Part shown: positions 48,049-61,509 of the stretch, piece by piece | Layout: each line of letters begins with the position of its first letter | How positions within the stretch are numbered: position 1 is the stretch's first letter | Assembly: GCA_950022655.1 (NCBI GenBank) | Contig: OX465584.1 | Location: 50,760,723 to 50,824,722, forward strand | Length of the DNA: 64,000 bases | Origin: Alentia gelatinosa | Lineage: Eukaryota; Annelida; Polychaeta; Phyllodocida; Polynoidae | Reading direction: 5' to 3' | Translations under genes and position numbers: made by a program | Notes under the pieces: generated by a model | Databases searched by the model: none | Told to the model about the DNA's origin: nothing | Seen by the model: only the letters and a program-made list of their open reading frames with translations

Positions 48049-48367
48049 GTAAATTACATATAGGATGAACATGATACATTTTAGATAGCTTAGATATACG
48101 GAATCAATCGATATCATCAAGGACTGACAGTCCACTTTGACTCTCTGTGTTGTCAACGTCAAATTACGTTGGATACCTCAGTTCAAGTGTCGGTACATAG
48201 TTCAGATCTATTACATATATCTAAGCTACCTAAACTGTATCTAACTGTATATCTAAGCTATCTAAACTGTATCACATGATTGTCTCATGTTAGATACCTC
48301 AATATTTGGTCATTATACACTTTTAGAGAAGTTCATGTTGACAATCCTCTCCGACGTTTGCTTCCGG

Positions 48368-49009
48368 TGTGGTGCCAAATTTGGTTACCCTGCCATAAGT
48401 GGTAATTATCGCCCACTAGTATCTTGCGCGCATGCGTGTACATGCGCAGTGTTGATGTCCCCGATTGGAGAGTGAAAATTTGCCGAAATTAAGCATATTA
48501 CGACATATCTAAGATTACTATGGATATAATCTTCTGTTGTGACCTATTATTGATGACCCATCAACTCCTAATTCTGGTATAATCTGTTTATTCATCGCAT
48601 ATCAATCATCTCATTGTTCAATCGAAGACCTAAGATACCAGTGTAACAGAGAACATGAATGTAAATATATTATATATAGAAAAGATACGAGACTGTTTAC
48701 CGCAAGAGGGCCTGGATGGAAGAACGGCAGTGTTGCCGAATCCGGTGATACAAGAATGTAAAATGCATTTTCCCTAATAAAAAATGTAAAAAAAAAAAAA
48801 TATCACAACAACGTAATTCTCATGTCTAAATTCTATTATCCGCTAGAGGCTGCGCTAGAGGGCTCGGTGGAATAACTCTCCTAGCAGATATCCTACGCTC
48901 TACTTCCTGCGGCCGCTTGTCAAGCGTTAGTGCCGCGAAAGATCTAGGAGGAGAGTGCTAGTGGGCGATAATTACCACTTATGGCAGGGTAAACAATTTT
49001 GGCACCACA
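48368..49009. mobile_element. Non-autonomous element with 52-bp TIRs
   Basis: TGTGGTGCCAAATTTGGTTA at 48368 begins a 52-bp segment whose reverse complement, with about two mismatches, lies at 48958-49009. The interior is 538 bp with an A-run at 48788-48800 and no transposase. No target duplication is evident. Confidence 0.85.
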
Positions 49010-49719
49010 TCGACCACGAACGGCTTTTGTAGGTTAGGAACAAGGAAGTCCCATATTGTATTATAGCAGGTTTAAGAGGCACCCAGCGAAATTGCTTCTG
49101 GAACATCCGGGACCAGCGAACCTTATGTACACACACACTGTTAAACAAGGGATCACAGAGAAATTAAATGAACGTCACTCTCCAAATCGTAGTCTCTTCT
49201 AATCAATAAGCGTGTGTATAACAGAGGATCTTTTCGGAGAGTGAGCAAGGCAATTGCCATAGTAATAGATCCAGCATAGACCCTATTGAGGTATCCCGTA
49301 ATTCAGTCTGTTGACCAAGTTCCGGGTTTCGCTGGTTACCGACATAGTATAGTGATAGACCCCTTGCTCGTAACCCAGAATTAATGCAGTTTAACGGTTT
49401 TCAAACATCCTCAAATTGAAATTCTGATGTCAGATATGGAAATTTCAGCTATTTCTACATGGGAATCCGAAATTATATTCAGTTTCTCCAATTATAAATC
49501 AGAAAACTGTGGTTCATTTTGTCGTAGTGTGCCAAGTCTATCGGGAGCGGAACTTTGCTTTACCCGGGGCGATAATTGGGAGTTTAGTAACCTCTGGAGG
49601 CTCTATGTATCACAATGTACACAACGTCTTTGGCGTCACTGTCTTGTCGATTGAGTGGTGGTCTACGGGTGATTAAGGTAAATTCCGAACATTGTAACAC
49701 ATTGTAAGGTATATAATAA

Positions 49720-49775
49720 TAGAATTACAACGCTACCGCTCGAATATGGGAGCGAGCGGTAACATCGTAATTCTA
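49720..49775. repeat. Short hairpin
   Basis: Arms TAGAATTAC..CGCTACCGCTCG and CGAGCGGTA...GTAATTCTA pair over about 20 of 23 positions around an 8-10 base loop. Confidence 0.7.
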
Positions 49776-52159
<2,384 letters not shown>

Positions 52160-52360
52160 TGGTATGTGTGTGTAGTGGCCAAACAGTTGTCGCAGCAAGG
52201 CGCCACCCCGAAATACTGAGATACAGTTATGGCTCCTGGTACCTAGGTTCAATTCCTAGCCTGGTCTTCATATTGTTGGTGCGCAAGGGAACATTATGGC
52301 CAGTGGTTCCGCCAGGAGTTATATCTTGTAAAATAAAACTCTATGTTTCCTGAAAATATA
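52160..52360 (+). mobile_element. Possible tRNA-derived SINE
   Basis: A perfect B-box-like GGTTCAATTCC lies at about 52248. An A-box-like TAGTGGCCAAAC sits about 75 bp upstream. The tail ends with AAAATAAAACTC. The spacing between boxes is longer than in a tRNA, as can happen in SINE heads, and no second copy is in the window to confirm it. Confidence 0.35.
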
Positions 52361-52660
52361 CATTTCTTTTAATCTAATTCAAATACACAGAAATTTCATG
52401 AAAGGTTTTATTCTCCGGAATCGCACATGGTCATATCCCCTAGGACTTGAGTGCTGTAAACCTGAACTAAGAACAGAAACACAGAAATCCTCACAGAATG
52501 GTTCTCAAATGACAAAAAGGCTGCCCGGGACTCAGGGTGAAGGAGGAAGGGTGGCACAGGGAGGTCGGAGCGGAGAGGGGCAGGCCCAATCAGAAGGGAG
52601 AAAGGAAATGGGGGAACAGCGAGGGCACGCCTGCAGGGGCACCCCTGTTCAATGGTCAAT

Positions 52661-53124
52661 GGGACGACGGGTCGGTGGGACGACGGGTCGGTGGGACGAC
52701 GGGTCGGTGGGACGACGGGTCGGTGGGACGACGGGTCGGTGGGACGACGGGTCGGTGGGACGACGGGTCGGTGGGACGACGGGTCGGTGGGACGACGGGT
52801 CGGTGGGACGACGGGTCGGTGGGACGACGGGTCGGTGGGACGACGGGTCGGTGGGACGACGGGTCGGTGGGACGACGGGTCGGTGGGACGACGGGTCGGT
52901 GGGACGACCGGTCGATGGGACGACCGGTCGATGGGACGACCGGTCGATGGGACGACCGGTCGATGGGACGACCGGTCGATGGGACGACCGGTCGATGGGA
53001 CGACCGGTCGATGGGACGACCGGTCGATGGGACGACCGGTCGATGGGACGACCGGTCGATGGGACGACCGGTCGATGGGACGACCGGTCGATGGGACGAC
53101 CGGTCGATGGGACGACCGGTCGGT
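52661..53124. repeat. 16-bp minisatellite in two homogeneous blocks
   Basis: 15 perfect copies of GGGACGACGGGTCGGT (52661-52900) are followed by 13 copies of GGGACGACCGGTCGAT (52901-53108) and one hybrid unit (53109-53124). The second type contains the palindrome CGACCGGTCG. The unit has no stop in any frame, so long open frames on both strands here are artefacts. It adjoins a Harbinger transposase remnant. Confidence 0.97.
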
Positions 53125-53199
53125 GGGACGGGGATACAGGAGTGTTTTGTCCATTCTTCGGAAAGTGACGCAGGGAGCCAATCCTTGCTGTGTACTGAT

Positions 53200-53345
53200 T
53201 CCAGGCAAGTTCTTCGACAAATACAGGCAGAAGCCATTATGCCTTGCATGCGTTGATGGGACGCATATCCCATACTGGCACCACATTTGGATGAAGTGGA
53301 CTATGTGAATAGAAAAGGATTTCACAGCTTGAACACCTTCATAAG
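53200..53345 (+). pseudogene. PIF/Harbinger transposase remnant (DDE region)
   Basis: One frame gives LCLACVDGTHIPY and the next gives LAPHLDEVDYVNRKGFHSLN. Together they are the block around the first catalytic Asp of Harbinger nucleases (DGTHI, then Y.NRKG.HS.N). A frameshift separates them. Only about 45 codons remain, directly after the minisatellite. This is the only Harbinger protein in a window full of MITEs with TTA or TAA duplications. Confidence 0.75.
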
Positions 53346-54061
53346 CAGTGCGATTTATTTGTTTATTTGAGTAGCTTAACATCCAATTAATTCAAGTAGA
53401 GGGGTTGAAAGAAAAATTGGGCCACACATTAAGTATGTATGCAGAATTACAGAAAATCCCCCTACATATTTTATATGCCAATATGTGGTAAGATATGATT
53501 AATTTTGGGTATATGATAGATATAGAACTACCCACCATGCTTGCACATGCTACAAAACTTGATGCACGTTAAATTACATTTAGTAAGACTAACTATAGTG
53601 GGCCTATTCACCAATTATGACACCCCCCATGAGAGGGTAGTATTTCAGTCACCTTCACAGTCAGTTATGTAATAATAAGGAACTTTAAATATTTTATGGG
53701 TCAGATTTTCTCAAAATGTACAAACCCATGAATTTGGGTCATTTTTTACATAATCATCCGGGAAACTGTTATTAATTAGTATATTAAAAAACGGTTGCAT
53801 TAAGGTTTACCCATAGATAGTAATACTAGAGTGTTAGAGAATATCATTATTTTATTAATACATCATTGTAAGCATATGATCCCAATACCACTACCAGTAC
53901 AGCACCACAACTTTTGAATTGGCACCTAAAACCGTTACACCAACCTTTTGCATCAGCCATGCTACATTAGGACAGATGTGCCTTTTTTTTCTCTTCAAAA
54001 TATTGACTAGTTTTGCTTAAACTGTGTATTACATATGCTGAAAATTGTCCGAAACTTGTTG
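53346..54061. other. No gene seen
   Basis: AT-rich sequence without recognisable exons or repeats. Confidence 0.4.
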
Positions 54062-54065
54062 TATG

Positions 54066-54587
54066 TGTAGGGGTCAGGGTAGTCGAGCAGTGGTTTGTTG
54101 GCTTTATGCCAGGTTCTGCGAGTGCCGATCCCTGCTGTGCGGTAAAGCTGGCAGGCCAGTGTATGCGAATACTATGGGGTCAGCCGAAATACATACCTCG
54201 ATCAGTATATATAGGCAGAGTCCGCAGCGGGTCGACAGGTTACTTGTATGGTCCTCCGCGTCAAGCGAGCTACTTGGAGCCTCACATACTGGTAGGTTTC
54301 TCCGCGAAGCCTTTCAGCGGATGAGTTAACAGATCCCCTCACCTTATGCTACCTAGCACATTCTGTGCACATTCAATAAAGACATACCTGAACTGTGCCG
54401 AGTCTGGTCTTGTGTTTGACAGTAAGTGTAAAGTATTAGATCCCACATCTCCTTTTACTTACCGAAGAAACCCCGAACCAACCTATGTGGGAAACCTCAT
54501 AGGGTAGCGACTCATCTCACTCTGCTGGATAGACTAATCTAATGTTGGGTTGTGAGTTAAGCACTCTAGAACCGGCGGGGCACTACA
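54066..54587 (+). mobile_element. Solo LTR with TATG target duplication
   Basis: Begins TGTAGGGGTCAGGGTAGTCG and ends CACTACA, with TATG at 54062-54065 and 54588-54591. Contains a TATATATAGG promoter-like box and AATAAAG before GAGTCTGGTCTTGTG. Same family as 3064-3607 and 40435-40813. It is the cleanest of the three. Confidence 0.92.
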
Positions 54588-54852
54588 TATGTATCCTACA
54601 AAGCCATCCAGTATGTAGTCATTGAATGTTTCTGTGCTTTTTTTTGTTGTTCTGCATTTCTGAACATGTGCCCGTTCCTCGTATGTGGTGGGTGAGCGAA
54701 AAAAGGGAGCGTTTCTTTGTCTCTGGGTTGATAACTTCGAGCCTTACCGAGAAATGAAATGGGCAGAAACTTTGTGAATGGTTTAATCAAACATGAAATA
54801 TCCATAGGTGTGCAGACAAGGCGGCTTCGCGACCAACGAGTAAGTCTACATT

Positions 54853-56718
54853 TGTTGGAAAAAAAGTTTTCCCATCATGTCCGACCTCCCTGTTGGGGGT
54901 GGTTGGGCATGGAGTGAGGTTCTCTTCTTTTTTGGAGGTTGAGAAAGTCACTCTTTCGTGAGGAAAATTGTTTTTGGGACGTGGTATTTGGTTGGTCTAA
55001 CTATATCTACTATCCATTGTGTTTAGGCCCCTGGGGGCCTGACTCTTTAGGCGATTGATCCAGTTGTACTCGATCTTATCCCTTAGAGTCTTGGCATGTT
55101 TGCTTTCAGGATGTCTGTATATATAGTCCAGTATATATACTTGGACATCCTTGGTCCCTGCGTGTCCCTCCATGTTGAAATGTTTGGGGACTTCGCTGAT
55201 TTTTTATTTCTTTTTGATCGATCTCAGGTGTTCTGTGATTCGGTCTCTCAGTTTTCGTTTGGTTTGTCCCACATACTGTATACCGCATTTTTTGCATTCT
55301 ATGCAGTATATTATGTTAGAACTATTGCAGGACGTTTTGGTCTTGCAAGTGTGTTTTGTCCCCTTTGTCTTAGACTTGATGTGGTTTTTCCTCACTAACA
55401 TTGGGCAATATTTGCAATTTTTCCTTTTGCATTCATTGTCCCATGTGGTTTTTTTTCTTTTTCTCAGGGACCCCTGGTTTGTACTTGGTCCTGGCCCGTA
55501 CTAGATGGTCTTTGAGATTTTTTGGGCGTCTGTATCCCTTTACCAATTTGAGTTTGTACAGGGATTTCGTGGTGGTTGATTTGCCAAGGATTTCCCAATT
55601 CCTTTGTACTATTTCAGGAAGTACATTGTTTCCTGGTCTGTATGTACTGACCAGGATCGTTTTTTCAACCGCCTGGTTGGGACTTGTTTTTTGCCCTCGT
55701 TCTTTGCAATTTTCCAGTATATAACGGGGGTAACCCCTCTCACTGAATTCTTGCATTTTCTTTTCTGCATGTGTTTCATAGTCCTCCTTTCGCGAGCATA
55801 TCCTTTTTACTCATAATAGTTGCGAGTAAGGTATGCTGTTTTATTGCGAGGGAGGATGTGCAGAATTATACCTAAGATAGGTATTTTCGTCGGTGGGTTT
55901 CGTGTACAGATCCGTGTACAGGTAACCCTGCGCATTCACCTTTACTGTAGTGTCTAGGAAGTTCACTCTTGTGCCTGAGGTTTCCTTTGTGAAATTGATA
56001 CTGTGATGAAATTCATTGAGGAATTGGAACAATTCATCGAGCTTGGTCTCCCCGTGCTCCCATATGAAGAAAATGTCATCTATGTATCTCCACCATACCT
56101 TAGGCGTTAGGGGATACGATTTCAAGATCTTTTCTTCGAGTGTTTCCATAAACAGATTGGCATATGATGGGGCCAGTCTGGTCCCCATAGCTGTACCACT
56201 AACTTGTATATAGTTAGTTTCATTGAATTGGATGTTATTGTTCTTCAATACCATTTCTAGTAGTTTTACTATACTTTTGGTGCTGGGTAGGTCCGTAGAT
56301 TTTCTGCTACTCTCAAGTTTCTTTCTGATTGTTTCTATTCCCTCATCGTTGGGAATGTTTGTATACAAGGCGCTCACATCTAGTGTGCCCAGTATATCTG
56401 TCGACTCTACTTTATTTACCTTCTCTATTTTCTCAAGGAAATTGTTGGTATCTTTGACATAGGATGGTATTTTGGGGACATGACGTTTCAGGAAAAAATC
56501 TACAAATTTGGAGATTTTTTCTGTAGCGCAACCGTTGGCTGAGACCACCAGGCGTCCCAGGGGGGTATTTTCCCTTTGTGGATTTTGGGGAGAAAAAAAA
56601 AAAGATTCCTCACGAAAGAGTGACTTTCTCAACCTCCAAAAAAGAAGAGAACCTCACTCCATGCCCAACCACCCCCAACAGGGAGGTCGAACATGATGGG
56701 AAAACTTTTTTTCCAACA
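54853..56718 (-). mobile_element. Penelope-like element with 112-bp inverted ends
   Basis: Segments at 54853-54964 and 56607-56718 are reverse complements differing at one base. Between them on the minus strand runs a Penelope RT, linker and GIY-YIG ORF. Penelope elements often carry direct or inverted terminal copies because of their insertion mode. The RT frame starts inside the right copy (ATG at 56632), so the 5' part of the ORF may be lost or rearranged. The near identity of the ends suggests a recent event. Confidence 0.85.
55022..56632 (-). pseudogene. Penelope RT/GIY-YIG ORF, broken by stops and one frameshift
   Basis: RT part at 55841-56632, 263 codons: KDTNNFLEKIEKV, LGTLDVSALYTNIPNDEGI (first catalytic Asp), GTAMGTRLAPSYANLFMETL, and WRYIDDIFFIWEHG with the Tyr-Ile-Asp-Asp box. 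Then come two in-frame stops (TAA at 55841 and TGA near 55805). The thumb and linker follow in the same frame at 55433-55756 (TYRPGNNVLPEIV, KGYRRPKNLKDHLVRA). After a frameshift in an A-run, the nuclease is at 55204-55401 (CIECKKCGIQYVGQTKRKLR, the GIY-YIG core with Arg and Glu-His), then one more stop and the C-terminus to about 55022. All catalytic boxes are present, but the frame is interrupted at least four times. Confidence 0.88.
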
Positions 56719-57300
56719 TATGAAATATCCATGGGTTTGATAGTGTCAAAAACATATTGCTTTTCACATTTACCTATTTCGCCATTTTGGGAGATAAGTG
56801 TCTGGCCATACAGGTTTGACAAGGTTTTGCCCGTTCCTTTTTTTAGGAGGCTTTCACAATATTTTTGTCTGGATTTCTCAAACTGTGCAAGCCACATGTA
56901 CTTCTTAACATGTTCACTGCGGGATGTAGTTAGATTATATATTTTAAAAGGTTTATTGTGTATTTAACTGCAATATGTGTTAGACTTACACCCTTCCAGC
57001 AAAACATTTCGGATGTTCCAGCAAAATTCATATCAGCTTCTACCTCCTTGCTTTTTCACCTATTCTGTCATGCTTAGTATCATTTTGTCTTATTATACTA
57101 CACAATAATAAAGTATATCTTTTTAATTAGGCTTGTTTTTATTTAATTTTCAAAACTTAGCACCAAACATCACTCCCCCCCCCAATATTTATATACACAA
57201 GGCCCCCCCCCCCCCCCCTACCTGACCCCAGCAGGGTGAGGCCTCTATAACCAAACAAGGAGTCTGTGCAACAGTGGAGGCAATGTAAGCATTTGGACCC
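56634..57300. other. No host gene seen
   Basis: The minus frame at 56610-56897 is fused to the Penelope inverted end and may be the element's own upstream region. The rest is AT-rich, with a C-run at 57205-57219. Confidence 0.4.
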
Positions 57301-57303
57301 TGC

Positions 57304-57734
57304 ATGGCAGCAGAAGGAGTGGGCGACGAAGAGGGAATGCCAGCAGGACTGAAAGCCTCCCAAGATGTGGCTATGCAGCAGTTGCAGCGGCTACAGGCCA
57401 ACAAGAGGAAGCAGAGGTACGCTCCCGCCTAGGGGAGTAGGCCGCTGCAACTGATGCGACAGCTGCATCAACAGAGGATTCAGTCGACACCCAGGAGGAG
57501 CCTACTGTTCCCGTTGCCAAGTCGCACTTGGATCAAGGTGTCATGAATGTTGGCTTGTATAAGACCCTCACGAGTGGCATTCGGCGACGGTTACAGCAGG
57601 CCCCTGAAATCCCCACCTCCTCCTCCACCACCCCTGCAACCACTGTTGCACAGGCTCCCATTCCCAGCGCCTCCACCTCCACCACACCCACAAGCAAAAT
57701 AAAACTCCCTCCACACCCCATGCTACCCCCTCTA
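57304..57734 (+). pseudogene. Ala/Gln/Thr-rich coding-like segment leading into the 57-bp array
   Basis: From ATG 57304 a frame reads MAAEGVGDEEGMPAGLKASQ, followed by a Gln/Arg coiled-coil-like stretch that stops at 57430. In another frame AAATDATAASTEDSVDTQEE continues through [20 protein letters not shown] into the Thr/Pro-rich array. The change of frame and a stop suggest a broken gene or a transposon ORF. No domain recognised. Confidence 0.35.
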
Positions 57735-57739
57735 CCTCC

Positions 57740-58910
57740 ACCACACCTACACCCACAACCAAAAGAAGATGTTCCTCCCCAGCCCCTTCCATCTCCACCA
57801 CACCCACACCCACAACCAAAATAAGATGTTCCTCTCCAGCCCCTTCCACCTCCACCACACCCACACCCACAACCAAAAGAAGATGTTCCTCTCAAGCCCC
57901 TTCCACCTCCACCACACCCACACCCACAACCAAAATAAGATGTTCCTCTCCAGCCCCTTCCATCTCCACCACACCCACACCCACAACCAAAATAAGATGT
58001 TCCTCTCCAGCCCCTTCCACCTCCACCACACCCACACCCACAACCAAAATAAGATGCTCCTCTCCAGCCCCTCCACCTCCACCACACCCACACCCACAAC
58101 CAAAATAAGATGCTCCTCTCCAGTCCCTTCCACCTCCACAACACCCACACCCACAACCAAAAGAAGATGTTCCTCCCCAGCCCCTTCCACCTCCACCACA
58201 CCCACACCCACAACCAAAAGAAGATGTTCCTCTCAAGTCCCTTCCACCTCCACCACACCCACACCCACAACCAAAATAAGATGCTCCTCTCCAGTCCCTT
58301 CCACCTCCACAACACCCACACCCACAACCAAAATAAGATGTTCCTCTCCAGCCCCTTCCACCTCCACAACACCCACACCCACAACCAAAAGAAGATGTTC
58401 CTCCCCAGCCCCTTCCACCTCCACCACACCCACACCCACAACCAAAAGAAGATGTTCCTCTCAAGTCCCTTCCACCTCCACCACACCCACACCCACAACC
58501 AAAAGAAGAGGTTCCTCTCCAGCCCCTTCCACCTCAACCACACCCACACCCACAACCAAAAGTAGATGTTCCTCTCCATCCCCTTCCACCTCCACCACAC
58601 CCACACCCACAACCAAAAGAAGATGTTCCTCCCCAGCCCCTTCCACCTCCACCACACCCACACCCACAACCAAAATAAGATGCTCCTCTCCAGTCCCTTC
58701 CACCTCCACCACACCCACAACCAAAAGAAGATGTTCCTCTCCAGCCCCTTCCACCTCCACCACACCCACACCCACAAGCAAAAGAAGAGGTTCCTCTCCA
58801 GCCCCTTCCACCTCCACCACACCCACACCCACAACCAAAAGAAGATGTTCCTCTCCAGCCCCTTCCACCTCCACCACACCCACACCCACAACCAAAAGAA
58901 GAAGATGGTC
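57740..58910 (+). repeat. 57-bp tandem repeat array (about 20 units), open in several frames
   Basis: The unit is CTTCCACCTCCACCACACCC plus about 37 more bases, with ACCCACAACCAAAA and AGATGTTCCTCTCCAG inside. The period of 57 is a multiple of three, so frames stay open: the + frame of 57769-59109 (446 codons) gives [23 protein letters not shown] 19-residue repeats, and a 461-codon frame runs on the minus strand. One unit near 58700 is short by about 6 bp. After the array, EPTTPEDTAPATT-type repeats follow to 59090. A mucin-like secreted or stalk protein is possible on the + strand, but there is no signal peptide or splice evidence. Confidence 0.9.
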
Positions 58911-59109
58911 CTCCCCACCTGCCACTGCCACTGCTACCACCACCCCTGAACCCACCACCCTGGAAGACACTGCCCCTGCTACCACCACCCCTGAACCCAC
59001 CACCCCGGAAGACACTGCCCCTGCTACCACCCGCCCTGAAGCCACCATCCCTGCCACTGCCACCCCCCTCTCCTCCGTTAATCTCAATTGTGTATCTCTT
59101 GAAGGTTGA

Positions 59110-61390
59110 AAACACTTCTAACGTGTACAGGTGCATGTTTGCTATGAACGTAGCAAGGTTGGTGCCTCTGGATGTCATATTAACTGTGTTACATGTGGTT
59201 CTGTGTGGACATAGGAAGCTGGTCACAGGCGCAAGATTGGGGGAACGTCCGAAACTTAGATGGGTTCAATGAGCCGTATAGCAAGGTATGATATTGATAC
59301 TAGTAACTTCTGATACTTGTATCCTTGGACATTAGGGATGTTATTAGACGGATTATGGCTAGTGTAGACTAATTTAAAAAGTTTTATTTATTTTGTGATG
59401 CTTAAATTCAATTTTTTTTAAATTTGAGTACACCTTTTTCATATAATAGACATGGTAATATTCATAGCAACTCATGGAAATTTGGTACACATAAGGTTCA
59501 GTATTAATTCTATCATTATTGTGAATCATTGTATATATGAATCATTGAACAGAAGGGACTTGACCGCATTTCCAGTAACAGTCTAGAGATTAGGCCACTC
59601 AAAAAATACAACTTAAAAAAAAAAAAAAAAATAAGATGAACCTTGATAGAAATCATGAAAGGTATGAGTGTTTGGTATCAAATTAAAGCTCCTGATGTCA
59701 GGAATGCATTTAATGTGGTTATGTGGTTGGCAAAAGTGATATCCGTTACATCAAGTGTAACCAATTATGTGCATCTAGGTAGAGTTGGCCCCCGCATAAG
59801 TGGACACCCTCCATTCTTGGCCAAAGTGTCTGCTTATGTGGGGTGTCTGCTTATATGCAGTTTTCAGTCTGTTGATGCTTAGACCAGGAACCCACCAACT
59901 CAGATAAGGTCCCCGATAGACTTCCCAATACGGTACCCTACTGGAATTGAAGAATTCTTGTCGGGAACATTTTCCTATCGTAGCAGTAGGAGCGACATTG
60001 CAATACAGATCCTGATTCAACCACGACTGGACCACGATTGAAAATTCTTGATTTGACATGTTTGATATTTTCTACGATTAGAATTCAATCGGGAAGTGTT
60101 CCAGTTGGAATAGAGTCCATTCCGATTGGAATTTCTGGTGGGCTGTGCATTACGATGCATTTCCGATTCATTCCCTACACAAATCCAATCGTAGTGTGTG
60201 CTAATGAAGTTGCTGAAACCAGGAACATGTCGGGAACCATCAAAACCTTGGCACATATTTATTTTGCTTACAATTGGACCCCGACTGGAGTTTCTGATAA
60301 GAATTCTATCATAGTTCATTGGGGTCTATCGGGAAATTTCTTGTCTGGGTCCTATTGGGGTATGTCACGGACATTATTGGGGTTGGTGAGTGCCGAAAGT
60401 TTAGGGCCAGAGCTCATATCCAATCAAGTTTGAATCGCAGAGTAATTCACAAGGCGAAGGATTGTATAGCGATTCAAATGGGATGGGATCGAGATCTAAC
60501 CCTAAACTTGAATAGGTTTCTGAATTTACCTCACCCTTCACATTGACTAATAGGCTAACTTTTGTGACATAATCCCACATTGAGTATTTTTTCTAAATAT
60601 TCAATGAGCATTTGATATATGTTCCTTATGTTAAGTCGATGGGGAAAAAATATCAGGGGGTGAGATAAACTGTTATAACCACACAGACACCCCACAGACG
60701 CCTACCTGACACCTAAAGTAGCCCATGAAGGCTGGTGTCTAGACAATTAGACACCAGGCAATACACACGATAAACTAAGAATCAAGATAATCTGGAGTGT
60801 TTTCCCCACACCACCCGGGCATATTTGATAAGGCATCCCTTTGAAGTGACCACTTACACAGGGTTAAATGGCTTTTTGTACCGAAGTAACTGACCGTTTA
60901 TGTGGGGTGTCCACGTTACATGGTGTGGCATCTAATACAGAGATAATTACACACAGTAAAATGAGTAAAATGAGTGAGATATTATGAACTTACATTGAGA
61001 GTGCAAGACATGACCTAAATAAGTTTGTCTAAAGTCCATATTATGATAATTCAAAAGCAAATTATGACATATCATCTCTGATCCAGCAAAAAAAAAGAAG
61101 AAGCGCCCTCATCATATTTTTCATGGCTTGTAAATATTGAAAGCACGTTTTTTTGAAAATCTAGAGTGTATACTTAAACACACTTTTTCCTCCTACAAGA
61201 TTAAAATTGCATAGTCTACTTAATATGTTAATTATGGAGATATCCTGATATGCTAAGTATGGAGACTCTGAATTAGGTGGATAATGAGGTGAGGTAATGT
61301 CACAGACCATGCTCATTCTAAATATTTTTGTTCCCCTTGAAAGCCACTAACGAAAATATTAGTCTAGATTAAGGGTGTGACCACGTAAAA
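59110..61390. other. No gene seen; CGAT-rich foldback-like sequence
   Basis: 59780-59880 and 60830-60930 share TTATGTGGGGTGTC pieces resembling the subterminal motifs of the pogo-like MITE. 59890-60480 is rich in CGATTGG / TCGGGAA motifs. None of the open frames shows a domain. Probably nested MITE remnants. Confidence 0.4.
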
Positions 61391-61392
61391 GG

Positions 61393-61400
61393 TTTATAAG
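61393..61400 (+). promoter_or_regulatory. TATA box of the signal-peptide gene
   Basis: TTTATAAG lies 40 bp upstream of the start codon at 61440. This implies transcription starting near 61420-61425 and a very short 5' UTR. Confidence 0.5.
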
Positions 61401-61439
61401 GTGGGCCTGGACAGTGGTAGGGCAGATACTAGATTCACC

Positions 61440-61509
61440 ATGGCACAGAGAGGGACTCTCCTTCCCAGCACTGTTTGTCTATATCTTCTCGTGTATTCTA
61501 CTGGATTGG
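61440..61509 (+). CDS. First exon encoding a signal peptide
   Basis: ATG in good context (CACCATGG) opens MAQRGTLLPSTVCLYLLVYS and TGLG: a short basic start, a hydrophobic core and a small-residue cleavage region near Ser-Thr-Gly. The frame then meets a consensus donor G|GTAAGT at 61510. The exon ends after one base of a codon (phase 1), the usual phase after signal peptides of modular extracellular proteins. A TATA box lies 40 bp upstream. Further exons should lie downstream; none could be assigned before the window ends, so the mature product is unknown. A longer overlapping frame (61414-61611) ignores the splice site and is less likely. Confidence 0.6.

Noticed and set aside
52398..53382. 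Long open frames (up to 324 codons) on both strands
   Set aside because: They arise because the 16-bp minisatellite unit has no stop in any frame; all frames give the same rotated peptide repeat.
54853..54964. Hammerhead ribozyme in the Penelope inverted ends (CATGATGGGAAAAC)
   Set aside because: Such ribozymes are known in Penelope termini, but the CTGATGA core and a proper helix II with GAAA are not present.
57533..58918. 461-codon minus-strand frame rich in Trp and Gly
   Set aside because: A mirror of the 57-bp repeat whose period is divisible by three; no start context, signal or domain.
59786..60930. One large pogo-type element from shared TTATGTGGGGTGTC ends
   Set aside because: The two ends do not form a clean inverted repeat and no TA duplication is seen.
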